Shown: positions 8,112-17,917 of the stretch, in pieces
How positions within the stretch are numbered: the first letter of the stretch is position 1
How the letters are laid out: the number at the start of each line of letters is the position of its first letter
Position numbers and translations under genes: made by a program
NCBI GenBank assembly: GCA_029551925.1
Contig: JAKPEO010000110.1
Span: forward strand, 11,121-75,120
Reading direction: 5' to 3'
DNA length: 64,000 nt
From: a bacterium
GTDB taxonomy: Bacteria > JAGOBX01
The notes under the pieces: model-generated
Told to the model about the DNA's origin: nothing
The model's database searches: none
Seen by the model: the letters and a program-made list of their open reading frames with translations, nothing else

Positions 8112-9836
8112 TTAAATTGCTTCTTTCATTAAAATTTTTTCTAATATTCTCGAGCTCTGTTTTACAAAATAATTCGATTTGTTGTATTTTTCGACATTTT
8201 TCAAATAATATATCGCGCGATTATTATTGCCTAATTTATAATACAAATAACCTAAATGATAATTTGTTTCTGCAAAACTTAATTTTGAAAATGTCTGTTG
8301 CTCCTGATATGATTCAAGCATCAATTTTTCGCCTAATTTCAATTCTCCGCTTTTGACATATAACCAGCCAATAGTTTCTTTTATATCAGCGCTCGGATTA
8401 TCTATATTTTTCAAATATCTCTTTAATTCATCAAAATATTCAGTAAAATCTAATTCCAATTCCGCTAATGATAGCGCCATACTGTTTATTGTTTCTATGT
8501 ATTTTTTATTTGATAGATTTTTATCTGATGCAGTCATTGCATCTAAAATTCTTTTACCGGTTTCCACAGATTTTTTATGTTCGCCGTCATAATAATAAAT
8601 CATCTGTAAAATGCCCAATAATTCCGCATCTTCTTTTTTTTGTAAATCTATTGCTTTATTTATTAAACTTTCAGCATCGGAAAATCTCGACTGATTAATT
8701 AACAACAATGTTTTTAAAGACAGCAAATAATTATTTTTCAATAATTGTTCTGAATTTATCAGCGAATAAAAACTAAATGAAAATAAAATAATAAAAATCA
8801 TTAAAATATTAAATGCGCTCGATAATATCAAAAATATTCGCTTTGGCGCTAAAAATAATTTTATATTATTCAATAAAAATATCGCTGTTGAAATGATTAT
8901 AGTGCCTAAAATTATAATGCTCCATGAAATATCGCCGATAAAATACCCGTCGTTAAAAACAAAAAATATAAAACTAATGTTTATCAAACTATGCATAAAA
9001 AACGATGGAAATATATTTTCATATTTCTCAAAAAGCAGGCAAAACAAAAAACTCGAAGCAATACTTATAGGTATCATATTCGGTTCGATATGCAAAACTC
9101 CGAATATCAAGGAAGTAAGCACCGCCGCCTGTAAAAAATTAAATTTCACACGAAACGCTTTAAACATAAAGCCGCGAAAAAATATTTCTTCGATAAATGG
9201 TATGATAACGCCAAATATTATCAATGTGAAAATTAAATTGCCCAGTGTCTTTTCATTCATCAGCAGTGAAAATATTGTTTGATTAGCGGAAAATACAACA
9301 CCGGTATCCAATATATATTTTATTGAAATCAAATTGAACAAAACAAAAATAAAAGAATACTTTAAAGCTTCAAAAATTGAATTGCCTATATTTTTTTTTG
9401 AATATTTCAAACCGAGTATTGAAAAATTTTGTTTGTATTTTTTTTTTACAATAAAATATGACCCAAATAATAAAATCAAACTATTCAAAAATGTAAAAAT
9501 CACTGTATAAAACAAATATTTTTCATTTGCTATCGGCTGCAATTTCATTTGAAAAAAATTAGTTAATAAATTGGCAACCAAATATATTATCAATATCAAT
9601 AAAGTTTCGTATATATGCCATAATACTATTGGAAACGGCAAATTCTGTATAAAAGACGAAAATTTTTTTTCTGTTTCAGATATGACAAAAGAAGCGAAAT
9701 CAAGACCGCAATTATTACATTTTTCATCTATAACAGATAAATCCGCGGAACAGCGCGGACATTTATAATTCCAACTTTCTATTACTAATTTAAATTTCAT
9801 TTTCTTACAAGTTTTGCATCTGTCTGAATAAATCAT
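8112..9836 (-). CDS. Zinc-ribbon, CPBP-family intramembrane protease and TPR fusion protein
   Basis: The 574-aa protein is built from three parts. Residues ~8-50 hold zinc-ribbon pairs (CKTC, CPRC, CNNC). About eight membrane helices follow (70-350) with the CPBP/Abi glutamic-protease motifs EEIFFRGF (~218-225), FGVLHIEP (~245-252) and HSLINISF (~282-290). The C-terminal ~200 residues are TPR-like helical repeats (for example LLLINQSRFSDAESLINKAI). CPBP proteins cleave prenylated or membrane peptides; here the TPRs probably bind a partner on the cytoplasmic side. There is no Shine-Dalgarno, and a 17-bp perfect hairpin covers the start codon (9818-9858). The broken zinc-ribbon/TPR gene follows by 5 nt. 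Confidence 0.82.
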   Translation of the reverse strand: MIYSDRCKTCKKMKFKLVIESWNYKCPRCSADLSVIDEKCNNCGLDFASFVISETEKKFSSFIQNLPFPIVLWHIYETLLILIIYLVANLLTNFFQMKLQPIANEKYLFYTVIFTFLNSLILLFGSYFIVKKKYKQNFSILGLKYSKKNIGNSIFEALKYSFIFVLFNLISIKYILDTGVVFSANQTIFSLLMNEKTLGNLIFTLIIFGVIIPFIEEIFFRGFMFKAFRVKFNFLQAAVLTSLIFGVLHIEPNMIPISIASSFLFCLLFEKYENIFPSFFMHSLINISFIFFVFNDGYFIGDISWSIIILGTIIISTAIFLLNNIKLFLAPKRIFLILSSAFNILMIFIILFSFSFYSLINSEQLLKNNYLLSLKTLLLINQSRFSDAESLINKAIDLQKKEDAELLGILQMIYYYDGEHKKSVETGKRILDAMTASDKNLSNKKYIETINSMALSLAELELDFTEYFDELKRYLKNIDNPSADIKETIGWLYVKSGELKLGEKLMLESYQEQQTFSKLSFAETNYHLGYLYYKLGNNNRAIYYLKNVEKYNKSNYFVKQSSRILEKILMKEAI

Positions 9837-9858
9837 TTTTGGATTTATTCAGACAGAT
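9818..9858 (-). promoter_or_regulatory. Perfect 17-bp hairpin across the CPBP gene start codon
   Basis: Positions 9818-9834 and 9842-9858 are exact reverse complements (arm ATCTGTCTGAATAAATC on the minus strand) with a 7-nt loop. The start codon ATG (9836-9834) straddles the loop and the first base of the 3' arm, so the first six codons are paired. No T-tract follows, so this is not a typical terminator of cdd. It may control translation of the CPBP gene or bind a dimeric regulator as DNA. The structure is seen directly; the role is inference. Confidence 0.55.
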
Positions 9859-9875
9859 ACTTGATTATTAATCTT

Positions 9876-10322
9876 TTATTTGTTTAGGTTTTCTTTGCCA
9901 AAAGAATATGGAAGAAGTTCAGCCAATGTCATTTTATAAATTTCTTTTACTTTATTTTTTTCGTCTAAATTAACGCTTAATACAACAGCATCAGGCGTAG
10001 AAAATTCGCGTAATTTTTGTCTGCATAATCCGCACGGAGTAGGATAGCCCTGGTCGCATTTCAATACTACGGCAATAGCAACAAGCGGCGCTTCGCCAGC
10101 ATATACCATACAATTCACAGCTTGCATTTCCGCATGAGTAGTTAAAGTATAATCAGCGCTTTCAATATTACAACCTTGAAAAATTTTGCCTTTTTTAGAC
10201 AGCGCCGCAGCGCCTACTTTAAAATTTGAATAAGGCGCGCAAGCGTGCTCCCGCGCTTCAATCGCCAGATTAATTAATTTTTTTTCCTTTGCTGAACACT
10301 GACTTAATTTTAAAACCTTCAT
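9876..10322 (-). CDS. cdd: Cytidine deaminase
   Basis: The enzyme deaminates cytidine and deoxycytidine to uridines in pyrimidine salvage, using one zinc. Motifs are present: APYSNFKVGAAAL, HAEMQAV with zinc-binding His and catalytic Glu, and the TPCGLCRQ zinc cysteines. It is of the small homotetrameric type. The ATG at 10322 is chosen (148 aa) rather than a TTG seven codons upstream, because it gives the usual N-terminus and has AGGA/GGTGA just upstream. It lies between hydE and the CPBP gene on the same strand. Confidence 0.93.
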   Translation of the reverse strand: MKVLKLSQCSAKEKKLINLAIEAREHACAPYSNFKVGAAALSKKGKIFQGCNIESADYTLTTHAEMQAVNCMVYAGEAPLVAIAVVLKCDQGYPTPCGLCRQKLREFSTPDAVVLSVNLDEKNKVKEIYKMTLAELLPYSFGKENLNK

Positions 10323-10401
10323 ATTTTCACCATTCCTGTTCAAAATTTAAAAAGAAAATATATTATTATATTTTATTTTATCGCAAAATTCAATATTTTT
10401 T

Positions 10402-11457
10402 TTACGCATCATTTTTTTTATTTAAAACTGAATGCCCCGGTCCTTTGCCTATTTTACGACCCAATCGCGTAATACGATAAATCACGCAACGACTACAGTC
10501 ATCTGCGCCTTCATCAACGCATGGTTTATCCGGATACAAAAGATAAAATTTTCGATACTTTTGCGGAGTAGCATTCGGCATAAATATATTAGCGCCGCGC
10601 TGTAATAATAAATCTCTACCGTTTTTTTGAAGAGCGTCAAAAGCAGTCGTGGCTGGAATATGCGAATATGGATTAACCAATCGCAAAATCGCTATAATCC
10701 CCGAATAAAAATCAAAATCATATTTAAGAATATTTACACCGAGCGGCGTATCAGGATGCGGTATAAAAGGTCCTACGCCAATCATATCAAGCGCTAATTC
10801 TCTACACAATAAAATATCATCAGCAATATCTTCAAAACTTGCTTCTGGCAAACCAATCATAAAACCAGAACCTGTTTGCACGCCAATGCTTTTCAAATTT
10901 TTTATACATTGTATTCTAAAATCAAAATCATCATCGGGATGAATCTTTTGAAATATTTTTTTATTAGAAGTCTCAAAACGCAATAAATATCTATCCATAC
11001 CGCAGTCATACCAAAATTTATAGGTTTCAATATCTCGTTCGCCAGCTGATACAGTAATAGCCAATTTTGTTTTTGCTTTTATCTCGCTAATTATATAGCC
11101 CATTTTTTCTTTATTAAAATACATATCCTCGCCTGATTGTAAAACAACAGTCGTAAACCCATTTTTTTCGACTTTTAAACAGTTATCAATTATTTCTTCT
11201 TCTGTCATTCTATAGCGTTTGACATTTTTATTTTTGCCGCGAATACCGCAATAATCGCAATTTTTGCGGCAGAAATTAGAAAACTCTATAATTGCGCGAA
11301 TAAACACTTCATCGCCCATAATTTTAGCGCGCAGATTATCGGCAAGATTATAAATTTCCTGCTTTTTTTCTGTTGTCAAAAGCGCTATTAACTTCAAAAT
11401 ATCCTTTTTATCTAATGGCGCGTTATTATTGATTTTTTCTTTTATTTTGTCCAACAT
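10402..11457 (-). CDS. hydE: [FeFe] hydrogenase H-cluster maturation radical SAM protein HydE
   Basis: The 351-aa protein has the radical SAM cluster motif C-x3-C-x2-C at Cys63, Cys67 and Cys70 (FCRKNCDYCG). The BioB/ThiH-like barrel follows, with VLQSGED, TVSAGERD and GSGFMIGLPEAS. The C-terminus carries RLGRKIGKGPGHS, characteristic of HydE. Together with HydG and HydF it builds the 2Fe subcluster of [FeFe] hydrogenase. The partners and the hydrogenase itself are not in this window. Its ATG is 7 nt after the hflX stop, so the two are probably co-transcribed. A methylornithine-synthase-like (PylB) paralogue is the main alternative, considered less likely without other pyl genes. Confidence 0.88.
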   Translation of the reverse strand: MLDKIKEKINNNAPLDKKDILKLIALLTTEKKQEIYNLADNLRAKIMGDEVFIRAIIEFSNFCRKNCDYCGIRGKNKNVKRYRMTEEEIIDNCLKVEKNGFTTVVLQSGEDMYFNKEKMGYIISEIKAKTKLAITVSAGERDIETYKFWYDCGMDRYLLRFETSNKKIFQKIHPDDDFDFRIQCIKNLKSIGVQTGSGFMIGLPEASFEDIADDILLCRELALDMIGVGPFIPHPDTPLGVNILKYDFDFYSGIIAILRLVNPYSHIPATTAFDALQKNGRDLLLQRGANIFMPNATPQKYRKFYLLYPDKPCVDEGADDCSRCVIYRITRLGRKIGKGPGHSVLNKKNDA

Positions 11458-11464
11458 TAATTTT

Positions 11465-12733
11465 TTAAAATCCCAACTGATTTTTTAAATGAACAATATA
11501 TTCTTTTTTGCCTTTTACTATTAAGTCAATTTTATCATCTATATATTCGAGTTTGTCAATTTGCAATTTCCCTATAAAATTTGTAATAATCTTATATTTT
11601 TCAATTGGAACAACTACTTCAAATATTTCAGTATTAACATTTAAAATTTCAATGATTTTATTAATTAATAATTCTATATTTGCTCCGGTTTTTGCCGAGC
11701 CCTCAATTACATTCGGATAAATATTGCGATTTTTATGTATTTTCAAAACATTGATTTTTTCAATTTTGTCTATTTTATTAAAAAATGTTATTATCGGAAT
11801 ATTTCTAATTTTTAATTCATTAAAAGTTTGATATACTGCTTTAATATTATCTTCAAAAAAATCATCTGAAACATCTACAATATGCAGTAAAATATCAGCG
11901 TAACGCACAACATCGAGCGTAGTTTTAAATGCTTCAACTAACTGATGAGGTAATTTTTTTATAAAGCCGACAGTATCGATAAATATCACCTTTTGATTAT
12001 TTGGCAAAATATATTTTCGAGCAAGTGGATCAAGCGTGGCAAATAATTGGTCTGCGACATAAGTTTCAGCATTAGTCAATCTATTAAGCAGCGAACTTTT
12101 TCCGGCATTGGTATAACCTACTAATACTATATTCGGCGCTTCCATTCTCTCTTTACGCTGCACAAATCTCTGTTGTTCAACATATTTTAATTTGTCTTTT
12201 AATACGGATATTCGGTCTCGTATTTTTCGTTTATCTAATTCCAATTGTTTTTCACCTGGACCGCGCGTGCCTATCATTCCCACTTGTTGAGAAAACATAG
12301 TATATTTAGAACGCAGGCGCGGAAGGTCATACATATATTTAGCCAATTCTATTTGCAGTTTGGCTTCATTAGTAGCGGCATGCATTGCAAAAATATCAAT
12401 AATTAACGCTGTTCGATCTATAACTCGCACTTTTAAATATTCTTCTAAATTACGCTGCTGCGACGGCGAAAGTTCTTCATCAAAGATTACTAATGAAATA
12501 TTATGCTTTTGACATTCAAATTTTATTTGTTCTAATTTACCTTTGCCTATATAATATTTAGCATCTATTTTATCGCGGAATTGATGAAGTTTGGCTTTGA
12601 CAATACCGCCGGCAGTTTTAGTTAAATCTTCTAATTCGTCTAATGAATGAAATATTTTTTCTTTTTCTAAATCTATATTTAGCGCTACGCCGACTAACAA
12701 TACATTTTCAACATATTCATTATTTTTTATCAT
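11465..12733 (-). CDS. hflX: Ribosome-associated GTPase HflX
   Basis: The 422-aa protein is a TRAFAC GTPase that splits or rescues stalled 70S/50S ribosomes. The N-terminal glycine-rich HflX domain contains FDEELSPSQQRNLE and a GPGEKQLELDKR segment (around 155-166). The G domain follows with VGYTNAGKSSLLNRL (G1), a shortened DTVGFIKKLPHQLVE (G3), FNKIDK (G4) and GSAKTG (G5). All GTP-binding elements are intact. It sits directly upstream of hydE and 9 nt downstream of the pseudo-receiver gene. Confidence 0.95.
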   Translation of the reverse strand: MIKNNEYVENVLLVGVALNIDLEKEKIFHSLDELEDLTKTAGGIVKAKLHQFRDKIDAKYYIGKGKLEQIKFECQKHNISLVIFDEELSPSQQRNLEEYLKVRVIDRTALIIDIFAMHAATNEAKLQIELAKYMYDLPRLRSKYTMFSQQVGMIGTRGPGEKQLELDKRKIRDRISVLKDKLKYVEQQRFVQRKERMEAPNIVLVGYTNAGKSSLLNRLTNAETYVADQLFATLDPLARKYILPNNQKVIFIDTVGFIKKLPHQLVEAFKTTLDVVRYADILLHIVDVSDDFFEDNIKAVYQTFNELKIRNIPIITFFNKIDKIEKINVLKIHKNRNIYPNVIEGSAKTGANIELLINKIIEILNVNTEIFEVVVPIEKYKIITNFIGKLQIDKLEYIDDKIDLIVKGKKEYIVHLKNQLGF

Positions 12734-12742
12734 ATAATTTTT

Positions 12743-14551
12743 TTAAGATGCAGTGAAACGCGATTTTGCGCGGCGCATATCTTTTTGAATCAAATCATTA
12801 TAAATTGACCCGTAGCCCTTTAAAGTTTCCTTCACATTATCAGGAAAAGGTATAGTAAACCAAAAGATCTCGCGCACTTCCTTTTTCAATTTTAATTGCC
12901 CTTTTGATTCATATTTTATCCATTTGCAATAATCGTCAACAAAACTTTCTTCTAAATTTGTCTTTGAAGCAACATACGGCTCTTTGGTTTCTGGGTCAAT
13001 TTTATTTTTATACTCGTCCCAATATTTATAATATTGTCCGCTCAAGCCCTCTTCCATCCAATAAACATCAGCATTTTCTTTTGCTGTGCGCCAGCGCAAA
13101 CTGCCGAGCGCATTTAATACAATATCAAAAACTGCTCCTTCTGCTAATATCGGAATTGCCACTCTTCCCGGACTTGTGCGTTTATTGCTATTATGCCATG
13201 GATCCCAACATATACCATTAGTTGCAGAACACGGCACTAATATAAAATATGGCATTATTCTATATTCAGTAAATTTTTTTTCTTCGTTTAAGCGCACTCT
13301 GACAAATAATTTTGAATCGATTTTTTCTATATCGCTAATAATTTTCAAAACTTCGCTTTTGTTCACTATTCGACTTGCTAAATTTTCGCCTGTCTTTGCT
13401 ATTAATAAAGGCATTTTACTGCCTAATGGTCCTACGCATGTGTTAGTCAATGATTTAAACATCTCCATTATTTCATTTTCAAATAATAACTCTTTACCTT
13501 TTTCAAATATTTCATGTTCATCAGAAGCAATATTAGCGACAATTTCATTATTTTTTTTCGATTGCTTTTTCAAGTTTTCAAAATATGTGATTCCTAAAAA
13601 CAATGCAAGCGCTTCATAATAATTTTCCTCGCTATTAGTTGTAATATTTTTTAAACGATTATAAAAGCCCTTAACTCTGCGAAATTCTTCAACCAATATA
13701 TCATTATATGTAGGAGCAATTTTACCATCGTATATTGCTTTAAGCCATTCATCCGCATAATAAATATTTTCTAATTTTTCAAATAATTTAGTTTTTTTAA
13801 GGTTTTCTACTATTGTATCAATATTTGAAACAGACAATAAATTATCAGATAATATTGCGCGAAATCTCAAAAATGCTTGATAGATAATTTCTGTTTTCTC
13901 GCCGCGCGCATATTTTTTTGCTACATCATTATAGCACTTCCAAAAATTGCTGATTATTTTTGACGAATATTCGCGCCTTTTTTCTTTTATATCGTCTGAT
14001 TCCTTTGTCTTGTCAATTTTCAATAAATCCGCATATTCTTTTACTGCATTAAAAAAAACTGCAGCACCATCGCAATCAATATTTCTTATTAATTCATTTA
14101 ACGGATCGCTGCCGAGTTCATCCGCAAATTTAGAAGTTTCGACAACTAAAATCTCTTCTAAATTTTCGCCTTGTTTTTCTAATAATGATTTTATTACATT
14201 TTCTAATTGGTCAATATTTTTTTCAGACAAATAGCAATCGCAACTATCTTTCAAAATTTTTTCAATAGTAGGATTTAATAATTGACATATACCTATAAAT
14301 TTTACCGGCTTGTCTAACATCGCATTATTTTTTTTTAATTGCGCTAATACATCAATCCCTTGTAAATTTTCTTCTGAAAAAAACGGATTGATTATAATAA
14401 TATCTGGCAATTGATGCATATACGAATACAATGCGTGTTTAAGATTATCAGCAATTGAAACTTTAAAATTAAATTTTTTTAAAGTATCAGAAATTTTTGG
14501 TTTTATTTTGTCATTATTAAAATAAGCAACTAATATTTTTTGTTGTTTCAT
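12743..14551 (-). CDS. Large protein with N-terminal receiver-like domain, otherwise unrecognised
   Basis: Residues ~4-125 of this 602-aa protein look like a CheY-type receiver fold (KILVAYFNND, alternating strands and helices, PDIIIINPFF), but the phosphoacceptor position is Asn (IIINPF) and the acidic pocket is incomplete, suggesting a pseudo-receiver. Residues ~150-420 are helical and charged. The C-terminal ~180 residues hold CSATNGICWDPWHNSNKRTS and a tryptophan-rich stretch (LRWRTAKENADVYWMEEG) that I do not recognise. It is cytoplasmic, with no membrane segment. AAAGGAA precedes the ATG. It is the first gene of the run reaching hflX and hydE. No function assigned. Confidence 0.65.
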   Translation of the reverse strand: MKQQKILVAYFNNDKIKPKISDTLKKFNFKVSIADNLKHALYSYMHQLPDIIIINPFFSEENLQGIDVLAQLKKNNAMLDKPVKFIGICQLLNPTIEKILKDSCDCYLSEKNIDQLENVIKSLLEKQGENLEEILVVETSKFADELGSDPLNELIRNIDCDGAAVFFNAVKEYADLLKIDKTKESDDIKEKRREYSSKIISNFWKCYNDVAKKYARGEKTEIIYQAFLRFRAILSDNLLSVSNIDTIVENLKKTKLFEKLENIYYADEWLKAIYDGKIAPTYNDILVEEFRRVKGFYNRLKNITTNSEENYYEALALFLGITYFENLKKQSKKNNEIVANIASDEHEIFEKGKELLFENEIMEMFKSLTNTCVGPLGSKMPLLIAKTGENLASRIVNKSEVLKIISDIEKIDSKLFVRVRLNEEKKFTEYRIMPYFILVPCSATNGICWDPWHNSNKRTSPGRVAIPILAEGAVFDIVLNALGSLRWRTAKENADVYWMEEGLSGQYYKYWDEYKNKIDPETKEPYVASKTNLEESFVDDYCKWIKYESKGQLKLKKEVREIFWFTIPFPDNVKETLKGYGSIYNDLIQKDMRRAKSRFTAS

Positions 14552-14651
14552 TTTTATTTCCTTTTACATTTATTTTTTTGTAAAATACAATAATATACTT
14601 TCTGCAAATTCAGAAATTTTACATTTATCTTTTCGCGCTGCTTTAAATCAT

Positions 14652-14822
14652 CTAAAAATCTGTATAATAATGTGTCCTTATATCGCTCAATTCAGGTCTG
14701 TATAAAAATAATATTTCTTCTGGGCGCTCGTTTATATACATATCTAAATATCTTTTTTCTTTTTCGCGATTTATAAAGGCAACATCTTTTCGATATTCAA
14801 TTTTATTTACTGTTTCACTCAT
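14652..14822 (-). pseudogene. N-terminal remnant of an AAA-type ATPase
   Basis: A 56-codon frame runs from ATG at 14822 to TAG at 14652. The product reads DVAFINREKEKRYLDMYI, then ERPEEILFLYRPEL, the start of the archaeal/bacterial AAA ATPase family (ATPase_2-like), in which the Walker A loop normally follows the LFLYGP strand. Here the frame diverges and stops exactly where Walker A should begin. The rest of the 14552-14969 gap shows nothing else I can support. It may be a decayed member of the same broad group as the remnants near 18 kb and 57 kb. Confidence 0.5.
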
Positions 14823-14969
14823 ACTTATTTTCCGTTCTATACAATTAAATGCTTTATATGACAGTTTCTATATATTATTTTAAAACTTTAACATAATAAA
14901 ATCAAGCATTTTTCCAAAATTTGTTCTTCGATTTTTAAATTAAAGATGAAATTTTGAATAACAAAATGA

Positions 14970-17810
14970 TTAAATATATTTTTTCAAGTATTTTGCTGTA
15001 TATGATTTTTCATTAAGTATTAATTCTTCTGGTGCGCCTTCAGCGATAACAAAGCCGCCGTTATCTCCTCCTTCAGGTCCTAAATCTATTATATAATCTG
15101 TTGATTTGATTACATCTAAATTATGTTCTATTACTACTACTGTATTTCCAGCATCTACAAGACGCTGCAAAACATTCAATAATTTATTAACATCATCAAA
15201 ATGCAGCCCAGTCGTTGGTTCGTCTAAAATATACAAAGTTTTACCTGTTGATTTTTTTAAAAGTTCAGCTGCCAATTTTATACGCTGCGCTTCGCCGCCA
15301 GATAGCGTAGTAGCAGACTGACCTAATTTTATATAGCCCAACCCCACATCTTGAATAACCTTTAATTTATGATAAATCGCAGGAATTTTTTCAAAAAATT
15401 CAACTGCTTGATTTACTGTCATATTCAAAACATCGTAAATATTTTTATCTTTGTAAGTTACTTCCAATGTTTCAGAATTATAGCGTTTTCCGCCGCAGAC
15501 CTCGCATTGAATATACACATCGCTTAAAAAATGCATTTCTATTTTTATTACTCCGTCACCTTCGCACGCTTCGCATCTACCGCCTTTAACATTAAATGAA
15601 AATCTGCCAATGTCATATCCGCGAATCTTTGCTTCTGTCGTTTGAGCAAATAATTTTCTAATATCATTAAATACTCCGGTATATGTGGCTGGATTAGAAC
15701 GCGGAGTCCTGCCAATCGGTTCTTGTGTAATATTAATAATCTTATCTATTTTTTCAATATTTTTTATTGCTTTATGATTGCCCGGTTTAATTTTACTTTT
15801 ATAAAAATATTGATATAACGCATTGCATAAAATATCATTTATCAATGTTGATTTTCCTGAACCAGATACTCCTGTAATACAAACAAATACATTCAATGGT
15901 ATTTTAACATCTATATTTTTTAAATTATTTTCACAAGCGCCGATGATTTCTATATATTCATTTTCATTAATTTTTCTACGATTTTTCGGAACAGCAATAA
16001 CTTTTGTTTTATTCAAATATTGAGCAGTCAAAGACTTTTGAGATTTCAATATATCATCTATTTTCCCGCACGCCACAATCTCTCCGCCATTTCTACCAGC
16101 GCCCGGTCCTAAATCTATAATATAATCAGCATTGCGAATAGTATCTTCATCGTGCTCTACTACTAACACTGTATTTCCTAAATCGCGTAATTTGAATAAT
16201 GTATTTAATAATCGCTCATTATCGCGCTGATGCAAACCAATACTTGGTTCGTCTAAAACATATAAAACTCCTACTAATCCCGAACCTATTTGCGTAGCGA
16301 GCCGTATTCTCTGACTCTCGCCGCCTGATAAACTCATCGCGTTTCTACTTAATGTCAAATAGCCAAGCCCGACATCAATCAAAAATTTCAGGCGCGCGCT
16401 GATTTCTTTTATTAATTGCTCCGCTATTTTTTTGCGTTCGCCGCTAAATTTCAATTTTTTAAAATATTCAAATGCTTTAATAATAGACATATCTAAAATT
16501 TCACTGATATTATTACCTTTTGCATTTTTATTATTTGCAGTATCATCATCTAATGTAATAGCAAGACTTTCTTTGCGCAAGCGCGCGCCGCCGCAACTTT
16601 CGCATTTATGTTCGCTCATAAATTGTTTGTAAAACTCGCGCGCCGCCTCTGAATCAGTTGTCTTATAGCGCCGCTCTAACATCGGAATAACGCCTTCCCA
16701 TTTGCCAGAAAATTTAAAATCCATTCGTTCGCTTTTATATTCTTTTATTATTTTTTCGCCTTCTGAACCATACAAAATAATTTTTTTGATGTTTTCAGGC
16801 AGCTGCTCAAACGGCGTAGTTAAATCAAAATTATAATGTTTAGCCAAACTGCGCAATTCTTGTCTAAACATACTATTAGCCGAATTGTGAATTAATATCG
16901 CGCCGTCTTCGATACTTTTGCTTTTATCAGGAATTATTAAATCAACATCAAATAAATAACGCGTGCCTAATCCATGACAATCCGGACAAGCGCCGTAAGG
17001 ATTATTAAAAGAAAAATTACGCGGCGCAAGCGGCTTATAACTTACTCCGCATTTAATACAATTCAATTTTTCTGAATACAAAATTTTTTCTTTATCCACA
17101 ACCGCTATTTCTACTAAACCATTAGTTAATTTCAACGCGGTTTCTATTGATTCTGCCAATCGCGATTTTATCGTCTGCTTCATTATCAATCTATCAACTA
17201 TAACTGAAATTCTATGTTTAACATTCTTTTTTAATTTTATCTCTTCTTCTAATAAATATTCTTTTTCATCTACCAATACTCTGACAAATCCTTTTTTTTG
17301 TAAATCTTCAAATAACTGCTGGTATTCGCCCTTTCTATCTAATACCATTGGCGCTAAAATTGAAAATTTTTCATTTTCCCGCACGCGCGAAAATATATCA
17401 TTTAATATTTGGTCAATAGAAGCGGTTTGTATCTTCTCGCCGCATTTATAACATCTGATTGTCCCTAATCGAGCAAATAACACTCTTAAATAATCATTTA
17501 TTTCTGTGATTGTGCCAACAGTAGAACGCGGATTTTTACTGATACCTTTTTGTTCAATTGAAATTGCCGGAGATAAGCCGGTAATTGATTCTACCGCTGG
17601 TTTAGTCATCTGCCCTAAAAACTGCCGAGCGTATGCAGACAGCGATTCTATATATCTTCGCTGCCCTTCGGCATAAATTGTATCAAACGCCAGCGTCGAT
17701 TTGCCGGACCCGCTTAATCCAGTAATTACCACCAATTTATTTCGCGGTATCTTAACATCTATATTTTTTAAATTATGCTCGCGCGCTCCTTTGATTTCTA
17801 TATATTCCAT
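14970..17810 (-). CDS. uvrA: Excinuclease ABC subunit A
   Basis: UvrA is the damage-recognition ATPase of nucleotide excision repair; it acts as a dimer that loads UvrB. The 946-aa protein contains both ABC modules: Walker A GLSGSGKSTLAFD (~31-43) and GVSGSGKSTLINDIL (second half), signature LSGGESQRIRLA and LSGGEAQRIKLA, and the Walker B regions VLDEPSIGLHQRD and ILDEPTTGLHFDD. Zinc-finger cysteines appear as CYKCG, CIKCG/CPDCHGLG, CESCGG and CEACEGDG/CEVCGG. All are intact and the length is normal. GGAG precedes the ATG. It stands alone, between two patches of decayed DNA. Confidence 0.98.
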   Translation of the reverse strand: MEYIEIKGAREHNLKNIDVKIPRNKLVVITGLSGSGKSTLAFDTIYAEGQRRYIESLSAYARQFLGQMTKPAVESITGLSPAISIEQKGISKNPRSTVGTITEINDYLRVLFARLGTIRCYKCGEKIQTASIDQILNDIFSRVRENEKFSILAPMVLDRKGEYQQLFEDLQKKGFVRVLVDEKEYLLEEEIKLKKNVKHRISVIVDRLIMKQTIKSRLAESIETALKLTNGLVEIAVVDKEKILYSEKLNCIKCGVSYKPLAPRNFSFNNPYGACPDCHGLGTRYLFDVDLIIPDKSKSIEDGAILIHNSANSMFRQELRSLAKHYNFDLTTPFEQLPENIKKIILYGSEGEKIIKEYKSERMDFKFSGKWEGVIPMLERRYKTTDSEAAREFYKQFMSEHKCESCGGARLRKESLAITLDDDTANNKNAKGNNISEILDMSIIKAFEYFKKLKFSGERKKIAEQLIKEISARLKFLIDVGLGYLTLSRNAMSLSGGESQRIRLATQIGSGLVGVLYVLDEPSIGLHQRDNERLLNTLFKLRDLGNTVLVVEHDEDTIRNADYIIDLGPGAGRNGGEIVACGKIDDILKSQKSLTAQYLNKTKVIAVPKNRRKINENEYIEIIGACENNLKNIDVKIPLNVFVCITGVSGSGKSTLINDILCNALYQYFYKSKIKPGNHKAIKNIEKIDKIINITQEPIGRTPRSNPATYTGVFNDIRKLFAQTTEAKIRGYDIGRFSFNVKGGRCEACEGDGVIKIEMHFLSDVYIQCEVCGGKRYNSETLEVTYKDKNIYDVLNMTVNQAVEFFEKIPAIYHKLKVIQDVGLGYIKLGQSATTLSGGEAQRIKLAAELLKKSTGKTLYILDEPTTGLHFDDVNKLLNVLQRLVDAGNTVVVIEHNLDVIKSTDYIIDLGPEGGDNGGFVIAEGAPEELILNEKSYTAKYLKKYI

Positions 17811-17889
17811 AAAATTAACTCAACTCCGCTAAATTAAATTTTCATCTCGGGAAATTATATAGACATGGTATTCCCCTTTTTTCAGAAAT

Positions 17890-17917
17890 ATATTATAAAA
17901 TAAAAAATCTAAGTCAA
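17890..17917 (-). promoter_or_regulatory. Possible uvrA promoter
   Basis: On the minus strand TTGACT (17917-17912) and TAATAT (17895-17890) are 16 bp apart, ~80 bp before the uvrA start. The -35 is one base from consensus. No clear LexA box was seen. Confidence 0.4.

Noticed and set aside
10402-11457. BioB or PylB instead of HydE
   Set aside because: The C-terminal GPGHS signature and the cluster spacing favour HydE; no pyl genes are present.
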